Of a DNA stretch of 64,000 bases, positions 62,454 to 64,000 are shown in pieces. This DNA is from Clostridia bacterium. Its GTDB lineage: Bacteria; Bacillota; Clostridia; Oscillospirales; CAG-272. The translations under genes and the position numbers were made by a program. The notes under the pieces were generated by a model that made no database searches, had not been told where the DNA came from, and was given only the letters and a program-made list of their open reading frames with translations. Position 1 is the stretch's first letter. Each line of letters begins with the position of its first letter. The DNA lies in the NCBI GenBank assembly GCA_017398595.1, contig JAFQFR010000034.1, positions 1 through 64,000 of the forward strand, in the 5' to 3' direction.

Positions 62454-63155
62454 ATGAGAATCGACAAATTTCTTTCCGAATGCAAGGTTGCTACCCGCTC
62501 GGAGACGGGCAAGGCGGTGCGGCGCGGACAGGTACTCCTCGACGGCGTACCCGTCAAGCGTGCCGACACCCCTGTCGACCCCGGGAAAAACGTAGTGACC
62601 TATTGCGGCGAGGTCGTGCACTACCGCCGCAATACATATATCCTGCTCAATAAGCCGGACGGCTATGTGAGCGCGACCGAGGACAAAAAAGAGAAGACCG
62701 TGCTCGAGCTGCTGCCCGAAGAGGTGCGCAAGTTTGACATCTTCCCGTGCGGCAGACTGGATAAAAACACGCTCGGACTCATGCTGCTGACCGACAACGG
62801 TCCGCTTGCGCACTGTCTGCTCGCGCCGAAGCGCCATGTCGAAAAGGTCTATCGCTTTGAATGTGCGCATGCACCGAGCGAAAGCGACCTTGCCGCACTG
62901 GAGAGTGGTGTGGACATCGGCGGCTACGTGACCAAGCCCTGCACGGTCCGTATGCTCGGCGAAACGACGGGCGAGATCACGCTCGCCGAGGGCAAGTATC
63001 ACCAGATCAAGCTGATGTTTGACGCGGTGGATAACCGCATTTTGTACCTCGAGCGCATCCGCTTTGCGCACCTGACGCTCGACGGTCTTGCGCGCGGCGA
63101 GTGGCGGTATCTGACAGACGAAGAAATCAAACTTTTAGAGGAATATGGAAACTGA
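62454..63155 (+). CDS. rsuA: 16S rRNA pseudouridine synthase, RsuA family
   Basis: RsuA makes pseudouridine at position 516 of 16S rRNA. The 233-residue protein, about the same length as E. coli RsuA, has an N-terminal S4 domain (residues 1-60, MRIDKFLSECKVATRSE). The catalytic domain has YILLNKPDGYVSATED and GRLDKNTLGLMLLTDNG, where the Asp is the nucleophile, and AEGKYHQIKLMF. The start has GAGGACAAC upstream. The related RluB/RluF enzymes cannot be fully excluded. Confidence 0.9.
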   Translation: MRIDKFLSECKVATRSETGKAVRRGQVLLDGVPVKRADTPVDPGKNVVTYCGEVVHYRRNTYILLNKPDGYVSATEDKKEKTVLELLPEEVRKFDIFPCGRLDKNTLGLMLLTDNGPLAHCLLAPKRHVEKVYRFECAHAPSESDLAALESGVDIGGYVTKPCTVRMLGETTGEITLAEGKYHQIKLMFDAVDNRILYLERIRFAHLTLDGLARGEWRYLTDEEIKLLEEYGN

Positions 63156-63157
63156 TT

Positions 63158-64000
63158 ATGGATATTATCAAAAAACTCACCGAGGAGCTCGGTATTAAGG
63201 AGTGGCAGACCGAAAAGGCGGTCGCGCTGATCGACGAGGGAAACACCATCCCGTTCATCGCCCGCTACCGCAAGGAAGTCACGGGCAGCCTTGACGATGT
63301 GCAGCTTCGTACGCTCTATGAACGTCTCGATTATCTTCGCCGCTTTGAGGAGCGCAAAGAGGAGATCCGCGCGGCGATCGAGGGGCAGGGAAAACTGACC
63401 GACGAGATCGTGAAAGCACTGGACGCGGCGCAGACGCTGAACGAACTGGAGGACATTTATCTCCCGTATAAGCAAAAGCGCAAAACGCGCGCGTCCGTTG
63501 CGCGTGAGCGCGGACTCGAACCGCTCGCACTGCTCATCTTCGCCTGCGAAAAGCAGTATGACCCCTCGATCGTAAAGGCGGCAGAGGACTTTGTCGATGC
63601 CGAAAAGGAAGTGGCCGACGTCGAAAGCGCGCTGGCGGGTGCGTGTGACATTATCGCCGAGGAGATCGCGCAGAACGCGACCTACCGCAAGACCATCCGC
63701 GAGGGCAGCGTGCGGCTCGGCGAGCTGACCGCGACCGCGGCAAAGGACGAGGATTCGGTCTATGCGATGTATTATAACTATGCGGAGCCTGTCGCCAAGG
63801 TGCGCCCGCACCGCTATCTTGCGATCGCGCGCGGCGAACGCGAAGAGTTCCTCAAAGTATCGCTGAAAGTGCCCGAGGAGACGGTCTATGCGTACCTCGA
63901 GCGCGAGATCATCACCGACAAGGAGAGTGAAGCCGCTCCCTACCTGCGCGAGACGATCAAGGACGCGTACAAGCGCCTGATCGCGCCTGCAATTGAGCGC
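63158..64000 (+). CDS. tex: RNA-binding transcriptional accessory protein Tex, partial
   Basis: The first 281 codons of Tex, which run off the end of the window. Tex is a nucleic-acid-binding protein with an N-terminal helical Tex domain, a YqgF-like domain and a C-terminal S1 domain. It is linked to transcription and toxin gene control. ALIDEGNTIPFIARYRKEVTG and LEDIYLPYKQKRKTRASVARERGLEPLA are diagnostic of the N-terminal domain. The ATG lies two bases after the rsuA stop, so the two are in one operon. Confidence 0.93.
   Translation, partial: MDIIKKLTEELGIKEWQTEKAVALIDEGNTIPFIARYRKEVTGSLDDVQLRTLYERLDYLRRFEERKEEIRAAIEGQGKLTDEIVKALDAAQTLNELEDIYLPYKQKRKTRASVARERGLEPLALLIFACEKQYDPSIVKAAEDFVDAEKEVADVESALAGACDIIAEEIAQNATYRKTIREGSVRLGELTATAAKDEDSVYAMYYNYAEPVAKVRPHRYLAIARGEREEFLKVSLKVPEETVYAYLEREIITDKESEAAPYLRETIKDAYKRLIAPAIER

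Overview
The window looks like a chromosomal segment of an endospore-forming, Gram-positive Clostridia bacterium, most likely of the Oscillospirales/Ruminococcaceae type. The basis is a gpr-spoIIP sporulation pair, an SigH-type sigma factor, AddA/AddB instead of RecBCD, a split two-subunit transketolase, zinc-type S14 and S4, strong AGGAGG ribosome binding sites, and GC-rich coding DNA interrupted by AT-rich accessory patches. The genus cannot be set from the sequence alone. No rRNA gene, CRISPR array, insertion sequence or prophage was recognised.

Layout. 1-1.5 kb: a LexA-like S24 repressor divergent from a small membrane protein, with repeated TTTTCCAAAA boxes in both promoters. 1.5-3.8 kb: spoIIP and gpr on the minus strand. 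4-8.7 kb: an oligopeptide-binding lipoprotein, a DUF4364 regulator, sigH, a tRNA-like relic, a zinc-ribbon protein and rlmB. 8.7-18.6 kb: a degenerate P-type-ATPase-like membrane protein, a two-gene radical SAM module, a CapA-like lipoprotein, a divergent sigma-like protein with a zinc anti-sigma-like partner, a HAD phosphatase, Sel1 and CYTH proteins and two small proteins. 18.7-22 kb: polA and a membrane protein, minus strand.

22.1-38.3 kb is the S10-spc-alpha ribosomal superoperon: rpsJ, rplC, rplD, rplW, rplB, rpsS, rplV, rpsC, rplP, rpmC, rpsQ, rplN, rplX, rplE, rpsN, rpsH, rplF, rplR, rpsE, rpmD, rplO, secY, adk, map, a KOW/IF-1 reading frame, rpmJ, rpsM, rpsK, rpsD, rpoA, rplQ. It has one strong promoter, a structured leader before rpsJ, structured gaps before rpsH and rpoA, and a strong terminator after rplQ. 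The unusual point is that the KOW RNA-binding protein gene runs in frame, without a stop, into infA.

38.3-64 kb is mixed. It holds a small membrane protein, an ECF sigma/anti-sigma pair, split transketolase, addBA, an orphan GyrB/ParE-like ATPase, an AT-rich ECF sigma/DUF4367/secreted-protein cluster (52.0-54.9 kb), an MBOAT acyltransferase with a DHHW/SGNH partner, recG, rarA, a DUF559 nuclease gene embedded in palindromic repeats, rsuA and the start of tex. Related palindromic intergenic repeats recur at 48.9, 57.7, 61.7 and 62.1-62.3 kb.

Best candidates for undescribed biology: the symmetric operator layout of the LexA-like locus, the KOW/IF-1 frame with an internal ribosome binding site and TTG start, the pseudo-P-type ATPase, the tRNA-like relic next to sigH, the DUF559/palindrome unit, and the AT-rich ECF-linked secreted-protein cluster.
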